64,000 bases of DNA from Rheinheimera sediminis (GTDB lineage: Bacteria > Pseudomonadota > Gammaproteobacteria > Enterobacterales > Alteromonadaceae). The notes beneath the pieces were generated by a model. That model had not been told where the DNA came from. It was given only the letters and a program-made list of their open reading frames with translations, and ran no database searches. The stretch is from assembly GCF_004005375.1 (NCBI RefSeq), contig NZ_RZUF01000020.1, positions 25,386 to 89,385 of the forward strand, in the 5' to 3' direction. Below, one piece after another: positions 64,000-64,000 of the stretch. The first letter of the stretch is position 1. Each line of letters begins with the position of its first letter. Made by a program: the position numbers and the translations under genes.

Positions 64000-64000
64000 C

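Overview
The window is a continuous, gene-dense stretch of chromosome from a gammaproteobacterium. Gene content and order point to the Alteromonadales/Chromatiaceae side of the class. The supporting evidence is the yceF–yceD–rpmF–plsX–fabHDG–acpP–fabF–pabC–mltG–tmk–holB–pilZ–ycfH block, rne divergent from rluC, the acnD/prpF version of the methylcitrate cycle, OmpLA, YebG, and large TonB-dependent receptors. A Rheinheimera-like organism is my best guess. That is inference from protein style; no rRNA or tRNA gene is visible to confirm it.

Layout. 1-4.1 kb: the distal part of a valine (branched-chain acyl-CoA) catabolic operon (acyl-CoA dehydrogenase, enoyl-CoA hydratase, 3-hydroxyisobutyryl-CoA hydrolase, mmsB, SDR). 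4.1-18.4 kb: small metabolic and envelope genes, including GNATs, a lipid hydroxylase, a polysaccharide deacetylase, a DUF4153 membrane protein, PhnA, a NYN protein, YehS, PhzF, two GFA-family genes (one frameshifted), outer-membrane phospholipase A, an exported amidase, a BON lipoprotein, and a SoxR-box-driven EamA transporter/flavodoxin pair. 18.4-23.8 kb: a membrane-bound CadC-like regulator with a beta-propeller, divergent from three exported hydrolases. 23.9-29.8 kb: rne, with a large 39-bp repeat array in its C-terminal part, divergent from rluC and a HAD phosphatase. 29.9-44.9 kb: the conserved maf/rpmF/fatty-acid/tmk/holB block, interrupted by an M1 peptidase plus DUF6702 pair. 45.4-46.4 kb: a CNNM/CorC-type protein. 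46.4-47.9 kb: a sparsely coding AT-rich gap. 47.9-54.5 kb: the complete 2-methylcitrate operon (GntR regulator, prpB, prpC, acnD, prpF). 54.5-63 kb: a MITE-like element, small genes, a TonB receptor divergent from an exported ParB/Srx-fold protein, patatin, dgt and yebG. 63.3-64 kb: a 49-codon gene with its own terminator, followed by a 75-bp tandem repeat array.

How the genes fit together. Valine breakdown at the left end yields propionyl-CoA, and the methylcitrate operon at 48-54 kb consumes it. The central block couples ribosomal protein L32, phospholipid (plsX) and fatty-acid initiation and elongation with folate (pabC), peptidoglycan (mltG) and DNA precursor/replication genes (tmk, holB).

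I see no prophage, CRISPR, toxin-antitoxin or defence island. The most interesting non-standard signals are the 75-bp array, the SoxR-type promoter, the propeller regulator/hydrolase locus, the rne repeat expansion, the apparently leaderless yceD promoter, and several dispersed inverted-repeat families.
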